A stretch of 64,000 nt of DNA, taken from NCBI GenBank assembly GCA_019828545.1, contig JACVRA010000334.1, positions 62,001 through 126,000 on the forward strand. Reading direction: 5' to 3'. This document shows, one piece after another, positions 1 to 11,541 of this stretch. Made by a program: the position numbers and the translations under genes. Source of the stretch: Paracamarosporium sp. OC-R06-R3. Its lineage: Eukaryota; Ascomycota; Dothideomycetes; Pleosporales; Didymosphaeriaceae. The notes beneath the pieces were generated by a model, which was not told the DNA's origin, did not search any database, and worked only from the letters and a program-made list of their open reading frames with translations. Positions within the stretch are counted from its first letter, which is position 1, and every line of letters starts with the position of its first letter.

Positions 1-913
1 TTGCGTTTACTTGCATCCACAGAACATTCAAATCTGGCTGCAACTAGCTTACCGTCTTCCATGTCTGCTAGCACGATTCGACGTCCTTCGCCCGCTAATT
101 TGGGAACCACTGTAGCACATCAGGTCAGCTTGGACGACTCACATCGAATTCAAATTTGTTATGCCCATCTTGGTAAGACACAATCAATTCACTCACAGTC
201 TCGGACCCCCTTGTTGTACCCAGAAACTCGTTCTCCAATGCCGGGGTTGTTCGCTTCGTTGGTCGACATGACGAGGGTGGATAGGATGATGGTTGCTTCG
301 CTAGATTGGTCCCATACTTTCTTGAGTAGATCGGTCAAGCGGCCAATGGCACCGTCTAGCTCATGATTCTGCTGACAATCATTCGTGCCGACGTTGACTA
401 GAACCAGATTTGGCTTAGTACCGCTAGAGCGATCCAAGTTGACAGTAACCTCGTCGATGCGCGCTCCAGATTGCGCCTCATGTTCACCGTCTCGCATGCT
501 TCCGTTTTCATTAGACCTGGTCGTGCCATTAGCGATCGATTATCTGTGACGAATTGCTCATCCAGGACGTACTGGCTTCCCACCATGTTGATCTTGTATC
601 CTAACGACCTCAGATGATCACGCAAGGGCTTGCGAAATCCATCTTCTGGGGTAGAGGTGAGCCCGAGCATGATGGAAGCCCCCAATGGAAGGATACGAAG
701 TAATTCGGGCGACTTAGGCTCATCCTGGCGTGTAACCAAGCTGGTTGGGGAGCTGACCGGCGGATAGATACCACCCCAAGGCCCATCGGTAGTATCTATG
801 ACTTCTCCACGCGTATTAAACTTATCGATTCTAGGTATTGAGCGACCTTCGGCGCATGTCAAGAAAGAAAGTGCTGTCAAAGCTGTGATGAGCATGGGGT
901 AAAAAGACCCCAT
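1..913 (-). CDS. Secreted SGNH/GDSL-type esterase, 3' end outside window
   Basis: Predicted secreted serine esterase of the SGNH hydrolase superfamily, closest in style to fungal carbohydrate-esterase-3-like proteins that deacetylate polysaccharides. The start at 913 gives a signal peptide (residues 1 to about 23). Block I reads PLGASIMLG with the likely catalytic Ser80, followed by the typical RKPLRDHLRSLGY stretch. Block III reads VNVGTND (GTND at residues 157-160). Two introns restore a continuous family-like protein: 517..572 (56 nt, GTACGT...CAG), which joins NMVGSQ to SNENGSMRDGEHE, and 110..196 (87 nt, GTGAGT...CAG), which joins GYNKGVRD to LVPKLAGEG and leads into IVLADM. The C-terminal Asp-His part lies beyond the window edge, and a further intron near position 35 is possible. 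The family assignment is firm; the substrate is not readable from sequence. Confidence 0.85.
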
Positions 914-1839
914 GTCGAAGTTGGTAAACTAGCGAATGTATAAAGAAAGAATGTTGTAGATCATCGTTTGGTACCATGACGAGTGGTTGTACTTATGCAA
1001 TTCTCCACTGTAGGCTCAATGTAATGTCCGGACTTCCAGTGTAGGAAGGACTATCAACTTGGCCCGTTGCGAAGTCCACGTACTAACGGTTTTTGTGTTA
1101 GGTTTATGGTTAGGCGCTCCTTAGGCGCTGTGCGCCACGAACACTACATCCAAGGCTGAAACGTTCCAAGGCTAAACTGTATTGGTTTAGGTATTTGAAA
1201 TAGTCGGACGCGTCGCCAAACCTCGTCGGAACTGCGACCAAACACTGGCTTATAAGCTTGCTGGCAGCATATGCGCTTACCGACGTATTTCCAACCGAGC
1301 GACAGTTGTGAATGATAATTCTTCGACACCGCATGAGACGCTTTCATAGGCCGAGAGTGAGGGAGTATCCAATTTCGCCAGTTACCTTCAGAATTTTGCT
1401 GTGTCAGGTTGCAGAATCCTGTCGCTTGCCTTGTGGCGTAGTTCTCGTCAGCGGAAAAGCGCTTCGCGCGAAAGCGCATCTAAAACTGCTTGACGGTCGG
1501 ATAGTCGGATGGGGCGTAGACGGACATTTCGATTATGACCTCTTGGCAGTAAAGAGCCGATGTGGCTGAGCACTTTGCCGACCAATAGCAAGATGCTATA
1601 GTCTGGGATCGGTATAGGTGCCTGTCTCGGTATTTCAATTAAACGTCCGATGAAAGGCAAGCGTGCTCTTGAAGTATCGTATGTCTCGATCCTGCCGGCT
1701 TTTAGATTTTTTGTGGTTTTCTTTGATAGTTCGGTACCACGCAACATGCTCCTAGCCTATTGTCCTCACCGAACACCAACCATAGATGACCACAATACAA
1801 TTTCACTCTGGCTTGTAACGACGCACGGTATACGCGCCA
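914..1839. other. Gene-free stretch upstream of the esterase
   Basis: Contains the promoter side of the esterase gene. Only short overlapping reading frames without recognisable motifs are seen, and I find no RNA gene. Confidence 0.5.
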
Positions 1840-2756
1840 AGGGAGGTTAAAGAACCTAGAGAAAACGAATCTGGTTCTAGATAATGAGAATGATGATATA
1901 GAGGAGCTGTTCAAGCGCAGCCTCGCCGCCACCGATTAGACACGCACATACATGGTCAATGTTGCCAATCTCAGCCGCCTAATTTGTCACGAGATATAGC
2001 ACCCCTCAGTTACCGCAGCTGATCAGAACCTATATGAGACGAGTACACGTCTACTAGCTGAAATATGAAGCTAAAATGCGTGTCTCAGATATTAGTTTGG
2101 TGAAAGATATTGATGGAGATGGTAACATCGGGGAGGTGGCGAGGTTCTCGCGATAGGGTCGAGCTAAAGAGCATGGAATGGGTACCTTGTTTAACAGTGG
2201 GAACGTGCTACTGAGATGCATTGAGTTAGAAGCTCTTGCACCAAGGATCAACCTTAAAACAAAGTAGGCAATAGGTGGATCGTGTTGAATATCGTGCTAT
2301 GAACACGTTCCTGGGTGATGAAGGAGGGGAATGGTTAGCTGAGGCTGGTTACTGGCGAAACCCTTCATACGATACCAACGGCGAACAAACGTACTACTCC
2401 TTTTCAATCTTTGTAGAAGAAAAAGGTGCCCGTAGCGGCGTGTTTGCTAAAGCCCCGTGGTATCCAGAGCTCTCTGAAGGCGTTACGTTTGAGGTCTACT
2501 TGCCCGGTGTATACCACCCCTGTTCTTGGCTACCTTTCTCAAAGAGACGCAGTACTATCTTTCCATGCCTGATATAGCTGCCGGCGATGAATGTCTAGCC
2601 TATATTGTCGGGACTCTTACTCTTGACACTAACGAAAGCTTTTCTTCTGCAGTGGCATCTGCCTGCAGCGATCATTTGAAGGTGCCTTTTGGATCCTTTA
2701 TTGGTCCTGGACTGCGGTACAGAGAGTATCCAGTCCAGCTACCTTTTGCCTAATTA
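1840..2756 (+). pseudogene. Decayed protein-coding gene, family not recognised
   Basis: The plus strand reads like protein over about 900 bases but is interrupted. One frame carries NLEKTNLVLDNENDD and, after a TAG at 1937..1939 and another at 1997..1999, continues with DQNLYETSTRLLAEI before a TGA at 2066..2068. It shifts by one to KMRVSDISLVKDIDGDG, with TAGs at 2154..2156 and 2265..2267. Further pieces follow at 2275..2577 (WLAEAGYWRNPSYDTNGEQ) and, after another shift, at 2526..2756 (FLKETQYYLSMPDIAAGDE). The first TAG codons fit former CAG codons. No GT-AG intron that I tried joins the last two pieces in frame. I do not recognise the family. It could also be several small exons misread, but the number of stops favours a pseudogene. 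Confidence 0.5.
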
Positions 2757-3193
2757 CTGAGACGCGCTCCGCTATAAGAAATAATATCTCTCTCGGTGCC
2801 GATCTCTTTTCCACAGAGGTCGTGACGCTCTTCTAAGATCGCTATATTCTGGCCAAAGTTATGGGCAAGCGAAATGCAAGATGCTTCCTTGTAATGAGGA
2901 CCATCCCTGGGGCCCATATCGCCCAGCATTGCGAGCATCTCACCTTAACCGACACACTCCTGACGCGTCGCCTGTCTCATTTACGAGGCAAATAGTTGGC
3001 GTCTTTCCGAGAATCGGAGAGCTGGGTCTGGATTTAAGACTGTCCTGGACATTATTAAGCAGTATCTGTGAGTGAGAGTTAGCCTCGCGCTCAAGCCAGT
3101 TAGACTTGCGATCTGAAGCTGCCCGGTGTGTAACACAATGACGAATACCGCACGAGCTCCCATAAGTTTCCGACTCACTGTAAACTTGTTTGG

Positions 3194-3570
3194 TCAAACG
3201 TAGGGTTTCAATGTTTTTGTCATGTCATCCGGTCTAAGAGGATCTCGAACCGCAGCCGATTTCTTAATCTGCTCATATACTTTTACTGGATGATCATCGC
3301 CCTTTAGTGGCCAACCATACCACCACGAGAGAGAGCCCGCAGTCCTCACGTGGGTGCGGATTATTGATATGATGTCATTAGACTTTCCTTGGCGCATTGC
3401 GACCATAATGCGGGATCCCATCCGAGCTGGATGATTTGATGGCAATCTGTTATTGGATAATTCGTACGTGACCTCGATGACTTCTTTGGGTTCCTCGTAT
3501 TGTTCGATAGTGTAGAGAAGCATTGCCAGACGTACGCACCGCCGTACCCGCGGGTGGGCTGAGCTTGGAT
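3194..3570 (-). CDS. Possible exon or gene fragment, unknown function
   Basis: An open minus-strand frame of about 125 codons reads like real protein: LLYTIEQYEEPKEVIEVTYE, then SIIRTHVRTAGSLSWWYGWP, then DHPVKVYEQIKKSAAVRDP. A CAG at the upstream side (within CTCAGCCCACC, about 3560) could be an acceptor, but I could not identify a convincing upstream exon or start. No known domain is recognised. It lies in the decayed left region, so it may be a relic of the same age as the pseudogene to its left rather than a working gene. Confidence 0.3.
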
Positions 3571-6500
3571 GCTGTGGCGATGTTGACGTAATTTAGATTG
3601 CAGAGGGCGAGGGTCGCGTTCAATGAAGAGTGCATGGAGCATCATGTACTTCGACTAGTTAGGTAGCGCTATGATCAACAGTGTGAGCAACAAAGTTTGA
3701 AAGGTTTCTCTGCTGGGATGGTATAAATGTGTATTACGAGGAGGTACCGGGCGCCTCACGCCTTTGATGTGCCAGCTGAAACAGAGCAAAGCACAAGATT
3801 GGATGGAAAAGGCTTGGTGACTGGGAACTAAAACTAATATCATAGGGTAGATAGCACTGTATGAGAATGCGTCTGGTCCTCCATTTCCAATAACTCGCAA
3901 ATTCACGAAAGAAATCTGTCCTCAACGACGCTTTCGTTGAGGATACACCGCATGCCACATGGGCTTTCAATCCGGGCCATGAGAAGCAAATTTGAAGTTT
4001 GCCTTCTTGTCATAGCAGATCGATGCATCAGGCACTTGTCAACTAGCCGGTAATCATGTGCCAACCCGTACCCGTTGTTACACCGGTTGGACACCAGCAT
4101 GCCGTAGCCTATCATATGAAATCCTGGGCTAGCACCGTATCCATTACTTGAGACGCTTCCAAATGCCAGTTGTTTGCTGTCAACATACAGCCATTCCATA
4201 TGCCATGTTCTCTAGGCACCAGTCTCTTTTGTTGGGTCGTATGGTAACACTGTCGGCGTAGTAGGGCGTTTTCCGGTTCTGGTAGCATGGCGACAAGATG
4301 ACTTCGCTATTGTAAGATTAGTTGTGGTTCTGTAGACTAGAGGGGTGAAATACACGAACCCAGGGACCTCAGGCGGTATAAAGCGTTGTTTTCGAATCTC
4401 TCATCCAGTGGATATCCGTCTCTCTCTAAACGTGCTTTCAACTCGTTCACGAATTTGGTGCGCTGGTTTATACTCAAGTCACCATAGACGATTCCGTGCA
4501 GGTTCTGCTCCCTGTGGAGCCGCTTTGATATTCTCTGTATCTGTTAAGAGTTATCGCGAGTAAGTATGTCGTTACGCACGTAGTACCGATCTATGTTAGG
4601 TTCTGAGTGTTTTGGCATGGTGGCAAACGGCCAGAATGTGCAGATGAGTGAAGGAGAGTGTCCAGAGCTGTGCGGGGTCGATTTCCAAGAACGACACGGG
4701 ACCGGGGCGGCCCGACCCAATTTATTGAGCAGCCAGTTAAACCCTCAGCATCCCTGCTGATCCCTCTACGCCAGCCGACCTATGTTTCTCCTTGTTCAAC
4801 TGCCTGCTCGCAGTGCTCCTTAGTCTGCCTCCCACCCCGTGACGATCGCCTTGGCCTTTGTAGGACTAGCTGTTCATCACCACGTTAATCCGGATAACTG
4901 GGACGCTTTGACCCCGCAGATCACCGTGGGCCTAAAATGCAGCTTCTAAGTCTCGAGCGTGCGCTTCGCAAAGTCGCGGTGGGTGATTAGAAAATGAAAC
5001 TAGACTATTGCCCCTCGCGCTAATCACACCTCCGCACCCACTCCTCTATTACTATCTCAACATGATGATCCGTGAGGTTTCCAATCGATATATCTAAACT
5101 TAGTGAGCATTTAGTCACCATTAGACAGCAATATTTACCTTCGCAGTCCTTCTGAGGGTAACTTGGCATTAAGGGGTATCAGGTATGCGCAAGTGGTATG
5201 GGCAAAATCCACCACTAAACCTTTTCCCCATGGCATTTTCGACTCCTTTATGTAAGTTTGATATATCCATATTTATATTTACATCGATTTACAGAGAATG
5301 GAGAGGAAATTATTGGACTCGCGACTTCGTATATTTGCGTGAGAAAGGGTCGCCAGCCGACATCTTCAAGCGACCTCGCCTCAATCAAACGTTCATGACC
5401 ATCTACTACAATTCTAGTACCGTAATATTGATTGATTGGCCTCATTGAAGTACAATGCTCGTGACATCGATCCATGAATATATAAGTCACGTGAAAGTCA
5501 CGTGCATTATACTTAGCCTTATGACCTCGAAGAAGTAGTACCTCGTAGGCCGTGTATAGGGCCTATCCCTTAACTCAAACCCTGCTACCTATTGTAGTGA
5601 CAGGTTCATCTTTTAGAAAGGGGCCAAATGCTGAACCAGTTGGATTGGTGTAATAGAGAAGATGATTAGCAGAAGTTAGTAATCATTTCGCCTGTGCTCA
5701 CGGTAGAATTATTTCTCATAATCCCAACAACAACTCCATTTGTCTCATTGGAAATTTGGCATGGTTTGAAAATTTCGCTGCCTTGTTGTACATTCGAAGC
5801 GACTTGGCGAGCTTGTAAAAGTGAACAGGGCTGGGTTGTGGGCTGGAGTGGCAGGTGACCTTCTGAGCTTGAAAATCCTTTTTAAAAGCAGCAATTGGCA
5901 CGCTGTGGTTATCCAAGGGCTGCAGATAGACATAGCATCTGATTAAAGGTGTCTCGTTTTGTTATAAAGTACTTCTAATCCTTGGCCTACCTTTCCGTTA
6001 CCTCTCGCAACTGGGTATAAGCCGATTTTCGCGAGTTTTTGTGAGTACGCTGAGGTGCTAGGAGGTCTCAAAGTGGTGGTGGGTTTATGGAACACGCGAC
6101 AAGAGTTGGAGGAGTAGTTCTCTAAGATGCATAAACTGCGATTCCGGATATCCAATACTTCAATCACAGAGCTCTTCGCGGAAGATCAGAACGCTTGTGA
6201 CACGGGACTGACAGCCGCAACAACGATTCTAGGGTTGACTCCCACGGGACGAGGAATGAACACGCAACATTGCAGCAGCACTGACGCCACTGCATTTACG
6301 GACTGGACCGGGCGCATTGAGAGTAGACCCCGTCTCCGTTTATAAGAACACGCAGCGTTGATCGTATCTAAGACTTGTCATTGTACCCGAACGTGCAGCA
6401 CTGTAGCTACGCTTTGGAGAAGAAGGATTGTCTCCACAGACACTACAACATAACAGAAACTGCGCATGAAAGGTTGCATATGTAAATGAAATTGAGAGAG

Positions 6501-9500
6501 GTAGAAGTCGATGCGGCATAATTCAATTGTTAGAACGTTAATACCAAGATGTCTACGAGTGTCAAAACGCCACTCGTTCGTCCTGCCTTTTACAACAGGA
6601 TTCAATAAGAAAGGGACGCGCGTTACGAGACATCAACACTACAATAATCCAATTCAAGAAGGCGTGACTGCTTTGGGTTGAGAATTTCACCGCCACATGT
6701 AGGGTTGATAATACATTCTGAGATGCTGGGATCATTGATAAGGTGCGGCAAAACCTTGAGTAGTTTCTCACATATCGCTCGTCTCTCAAGTCTGGTATAT
6801 GCTTCGTCATTTCCGCAGCGAGATGATGTCCATCATGTATTGACAACCGTACCAGTTCGCTGGGCCTACCCACCCCGCTCACTGCAGTAGGTGCCAAGGA
6901 GCATGCCAACATTCGAAGCTCTCCGTGGCGCTGTGTCTCATAGCCGATATGAATACACAGCCGCACGCAGTCAACAACGCACTAGTCTTTGCCGGAAGCG
7001 GCACGAACACTAGCCTGCATATGCAGCCCACAATAAAGTAAGCGTGGTGACACCTAACTATCTGGGTACTGAGGCTTTTTGGGGCCAACACCATCTAGGC
7101 ATCCTCAGAATTTTGGAAGACCAGAACTGTCGAAAGACCGGGACGAGGGAAAGAAACTGGCTTTGATGTTTTAGTTGATTTGCTAAGGTGCTTCGTTTAT
7201 TGTTGCAGCATGTTGATGCGCTCGACATTGCGCTGCGACGTCTTCTTGCAAGCGGTTCCACGTGCACTAGCTTTGGGTGCTGCTGCCGTCAGCGCTCCGG
7301 CCACACTAGTACGAGTACAGCAGCTGCTGAAAGGGTGCAGGGACATCGACGCATCTGCACATCATCTTGAGCGCACTGAAGTGCACGGGCTGGCTTCGAA
7401 TAGTAACAGCGCAACGGCCCGACTGGAAGGAGACCCGAGAATTATAGACAGGCAGACTGTTAAGAGCTGAGACAGGGAAGTCGGCAGCTTAATTCACAAC
7501 CGAGTGGACTGCACGAGATGAATTCCCAGACTCAAGGAAGCGTCGAAAGAATATAGAGTGGTATCTATGTGCTTAAATGTGGTGATAAAGTACTCTTCAT
7601 TGTGGAATGCTTCTACTAGAAGCCTTGAAGGTTCGGAATCGGAATGCAAAATTTGTGATGCGAGTGGTAACATTGTATCCACTCCCTACCTAAACGCGTG
7701 AATGAGGATCAGGTGACCTGAGACCAGGGGGGATCTAAACGAGGTCTAAACGAGGTGCAAGGTGTTGTTGAGACGCTAACGGACACTAGCCATTCTGGAA
7801 ACAGCCGGGAGTCGCGCCTTGAATTCATGACAACCAAGATCGGTTGCACATTTGACAATGTGCACGGTGCGCGGCCAGCAATTGACTTGGAATTCATACC
7901 TTTAGGAGAACCATAAATCCCTTGACTCGTTCTCAAGTTTATTAGACGTGGTAGCGTGAGCCCACTTCTCTACTTTGAGGGCGCTGGACGCTCGTCTAGT
8001 TCCTTTTCGTTCGAAGGATCTTCGCTTCTTAGATCTTGCTCGCTACGGCATCTGTCACTCGAGGCAATGATTTGAGTAGTCTGAAGGGCCCTCGTTTTCC
8101 TGTCGTTCAAGGCCCGATTTCAGTGGCGCGGTCGGCGGTTGCGTATGGGCAGGCTAAGCGGAGCGGCGCCTACTACAATTAGAGACCTGCCGTAGTTAGG
8201 ATATGATTAGCATAGTCGTATGGTACTATAATCGATGAGAAATAGATGGATTGTTGACGTCGAGAAGCATTAAGTCGTTAGTTGGAAGGGGGAAGTGATC
8301 ACTCCGTTCTTAAGATTGCATTTTAGATATCCAAGCATTCGTAGTGCATCTTCATGTTCCTAACACCACAATTGCCTCAGCCTATAACATCGAGAACACG
8401 TACTGTCTTCACCAAGAAGTACTACAGAAACACTGGTGGGTGTTTTGCAGCTTCGAGCAAAAGGCGTGTGCGGTCTGCTGAGTGGAAGCAACTGGAGAGA
8501 TCGGTCGTGTGAAGGAAACAACATCTCCCGGATACTTTTTTTCTTTTTTTCAAAGCAGCATCAATCACCTAGGTACGGGCAGTGTCGTCCTCGAACGCAG
8601 GAGCCAAGCTCCTGCTGAGCCAAAAGGATATCCACATCAATGTGTAGGACTCCAAAGGAAATAGCCCTCGTCATTGCAACAATTGTTCGTCAACGGAAAG
8701 TTGTGAAAAGGCTGTTGAATCATTCTGCCATTGGTGTCCAAGTTCGGCCACGTAGAGGACAACGGTTCCTAAAAGCTAGGTCGCACGCCTAGGTGAACAT
8801 ATCGAAAGTGCAGATCTTACAGTGAAACACTGAGATTCGTACCTAATGCTTGTGGCAGACCTATGATATTCCATTTTCCAGTTGAGTTACTTCAATTTCC
8901 ACATATAATGCCTTCGAAATAAATATTTAGATATCATGACCTGATGGGTGTGAATGACTGCCCTCTTGTAGTTACACCACCTTTGTAATATCGTTCCCTG
9001 TCTGAGACCAAAGTTCATCTGAGGTAGGCTGAACCCATAGTCACTGAAGAGAGGAACGCTTAGTTTGCATACTGTTCTCTCCGTCAGCAAAGCACCATTC
9101 CTATAATACTCTCGAATACATCAACAAGTGCAGTTGGACGGTGTGGAATGGTGCAATACTGAAACAGTGATGAGTTTCTTTACCACCCTCCAAACCCTGG
9201 TGTGGAGGGTGCATACTTATACCATAGCTATTCTGCTGCAGCGAAATGCTTCCCGAGAAAATAAGGCTCGTGTTACGCGCCTGCGCCAATGGAGTAACGT
9301 GATCGTTTGTGTAGAGTGGTTGGTTGATACAAATGTTCTCCCATGACTCCTCACTATTCTCACCAAACCAAACTTTTGCAATGACTCCCAGAGGGTTCTG
9401 CTCGTCAACAGTCGTTGTCTCCTATAATCTCAACAGCTTAATAAAGGTACAACATTCAGTGCGCAGCTCTGTTGTGGTACCGACTCATTAGGGTCCCACG

Positions 9501-9559
9501 CTGGGCCAACACCAACTCGATTTGCTCTCCATCTGCCGCAAAGGATGTTATTTCCTATT
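3571..9559. other. Gene-poor stretch
   Basis: Six kilobases with only short overlapping reading frames in all six frames and no domain I can recognise. A minus-strand frame at 3903..4199 and a plus-strand frame at 6127..6345 are the most protein-like but have no supporting start context or homology. The stretch contains the E-box direct repeat at 5484..5504. I see no terminal repeats or transposase motifs, though strongly mutated transposon remains cannot be excluded by eye. Confidence 0.4.
5484..5504. promoter_or_regulatory. Two CACGTG E-boxes as an 11-bp direct repeat
   Basis: The 10-mer AAGTCACGTG occurs at 5484..5493 and again at 5495..5504, so the two palindromic CACGTG cores (5488..5493 and 5499..5504) are spaced by one helical turn. 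CACGTG is the core bound by fungal bHLH factors of the Pho4/Cbf1/SREBP type. No gene start is evident nearby, so a regulatory role is only inferred. Confidence 0.35.
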
Positions 9560-10620
9560 CTGACATCTCAATCGAACCAGTAGCTATGCACTTCTAGGTC
9601 CCGAATCGTTGGCGTGTAGTCTTCGAGATCACTAGATTAGAAGTCAGCATCGCCACAGCGAATAGCAAAGCTAGTATAGGGCGTAGGATCAGGTGCGTTG
9701 ACAGAGGTCGCCGTCCGATCTAGCCAAGGCTGTACATCGTCGTCTAACAAGCCCTAGAGAGCATTAGTCAGCCGAAGCCATCTTTGTGGCAAGTAAAGCG
9801 TACCAAAGATCTGCATTTCTACGTCATCTCAAAGAGCTATAAGGATCTGAGATTAAGAGTTTCATTATGGCTTAGATCCATGTAGTCCAGGAGCACTCGA
9901 AATGTAGCGCACTGAAAAGGGGTCGCATTGATAGGCTAGTAATTTAAGCAGTCGTTGGACCAATCGATGGTGTTGTCACCAATTTCAGGTCACTGGCTGT
10001 CATAGGAGGACTATGATCGATTCAAGGGTGCGAAAAGTGCGACTTCAGTGAGCATCGCAAATGCTGGAAGCATCTCGAAGAAATTAATAAATTCGGGAAC
10101 AGTTGAAATGTTCAGGTGCTCGCAGTTATCGCTCCGAGAGTAGCCATTTCACATTTGGTAGCCTAGTTGATGGCCACTTCAGTGACTTGTAAGTGCTATA
10201 CCATGGCTTAGTATGACGCTGCAGCTGGTACTTGATTATTCAGGATCTTGAGTATGCTCAGACAATCTCTATCAGCCAGCCTTAGTCAATAACGAGTCGA
10301 TTCTGGAGACTCCCTCGATTCGTTACCATTTGATCCTAAAGATGCGTCAGGCGCCTACCTTGCCTTTGGCGGGACAGAACCTTCGCATGACATGCGGCAT
10401 GCGTTGATTGTTTAGTTTGATTCATAATCCGCTCAGCATAATCACAAATTGCATTTGCTCTTGGTATTGTGCACCTATTCTGATCCATTTGGATAACCGC
10501 GATTTGTAGTCAGCCACCTGCACACGCAACTTTTAGTCTTGATGAGCTTTGCGCTCTTCTATCATCCCTTGTTCGATCGTAACGATACTAGTCGATAATA
10601 TGCGGAGCCATGGCTAGGCT
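9560..10620 (-). pseudogene. Heavily mutated coding remnant, minus strand
   Basis: There is no long open frame, yet minus-strand translation gives long protein-like runs broken mainly by TAG/TAA: from about 10560 leftward VQVADYKSRLSKWIRIGAQY and, in another frame, CDYAERIMNQTKQSTH; then YKSLKWPSTRLPNVKWLL near 10190, FEMLPAFAMLTEVALFAPL near 10075, and FRVLLDYMDLSHNETLNLRS near 9900. Several stops sit where Gln (CAG/CAA) would fit. The Leu-rich character of the left part resembles fungal F-box/LRR-type proteins, but I cannot assign a family. C-to-T decay (RIP or ordinary decay) of a former gene is the best reading. Confidence 0.4.
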
Positions 10621-11541
10621 AGATACTGCTTTCAACGCGGAAAGAACAATCAATAAGTGTAGAACGCTCCTACTGTAAAGCAAAGGTAGAGTTCGAATCT
10701 CAACATTCGTTACCCCACGTTAAGAAACATGATTTAGACCCCAGTGCCATTCCCGCCAGTGGTTTCCCTGAGTGGATACCTATTCACACGCCAAGCTATT
10801 GAGCCAAGACGCGGGAGAGCTGTAGACCTGCGCGGGGCTATAATGCGCCCGTTTAATCGGACCGAGTAGCTGTCACGAGAGATTCGTCTGTAATGCTTCC
10901 AGGGGGCTGTCTCCGAGATCAACGTAGTACAAAGATATCCCACTACAACGCGTCATGCGCTATGTTTTTTTCTTGGTAGCTGATCATGATTTCATCGAGT
11001 GTAGCCTTCACATCGAGCGGTATATAATTGGAGATCGTTTGCGAGCCGGGTGCGTACTTGTTCGTTCCCACAGGCGCCTTGCAAGTTCGTCTTGCCAGCT
11101 CAACACATCTGAAGCTACACTTATTCGCAATCGCGTACATCTGACCAGAAAAAGCAATCGAAAAGAAGCAGGAAGATGCAGTGTTTTACAATGACCGGAA
11201 CATATCTCAATGCGGGACTACACTTTCAAAGAGTGACAGACTACATCGAGTGGATAGGTATGTTTGTGCCTTGATTCGCAGTTTGTATAACCATACCGTG
11301 TGGTATTGTTAAAGACGTTCGGTCTCTTCGCCGTTATGATAATCAATTCTAAATAGAATGGAGATAGAACTAACTGAAACTATGACTGTACATATACATA
11401 CGAAGCTTGAGAAGTTCTTAGACGACTCGCTCGACCAATTATCACGTGATAAGATTGCGTAAGCGGGCTGAAAATCGAGAATTTTCTGCAGCCTGACGAT
11501 GAAGTGAGATTCAGGCCGTCCTCTTCTGTCAAAACCATGCA
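10621..11541. other. Gene-free stretch upstream of the NLR gene
   Basis: Only short reading frames. The sequence just before 11542 serves as the promoter and 5' UTR of the NLR-type gene. No RNA gene could be confirmed (see the rejected tRNA-like element). Confidence 0.45.

Noticed and set aside
2070..2120. DIDGDGNIGE as an EF-hand calcium loop
   Set aside because: The loop lacks the Glu at position 12 and the flanking helices, and lies in a decayed sequence.
10640..10715. tRNA-like B-box (GTTCGAATCTC) at about 10691
   Set aside because: There is no matching A-box, acceptor stem or credible anticodon arm upstream, so I do not call a tRNA.
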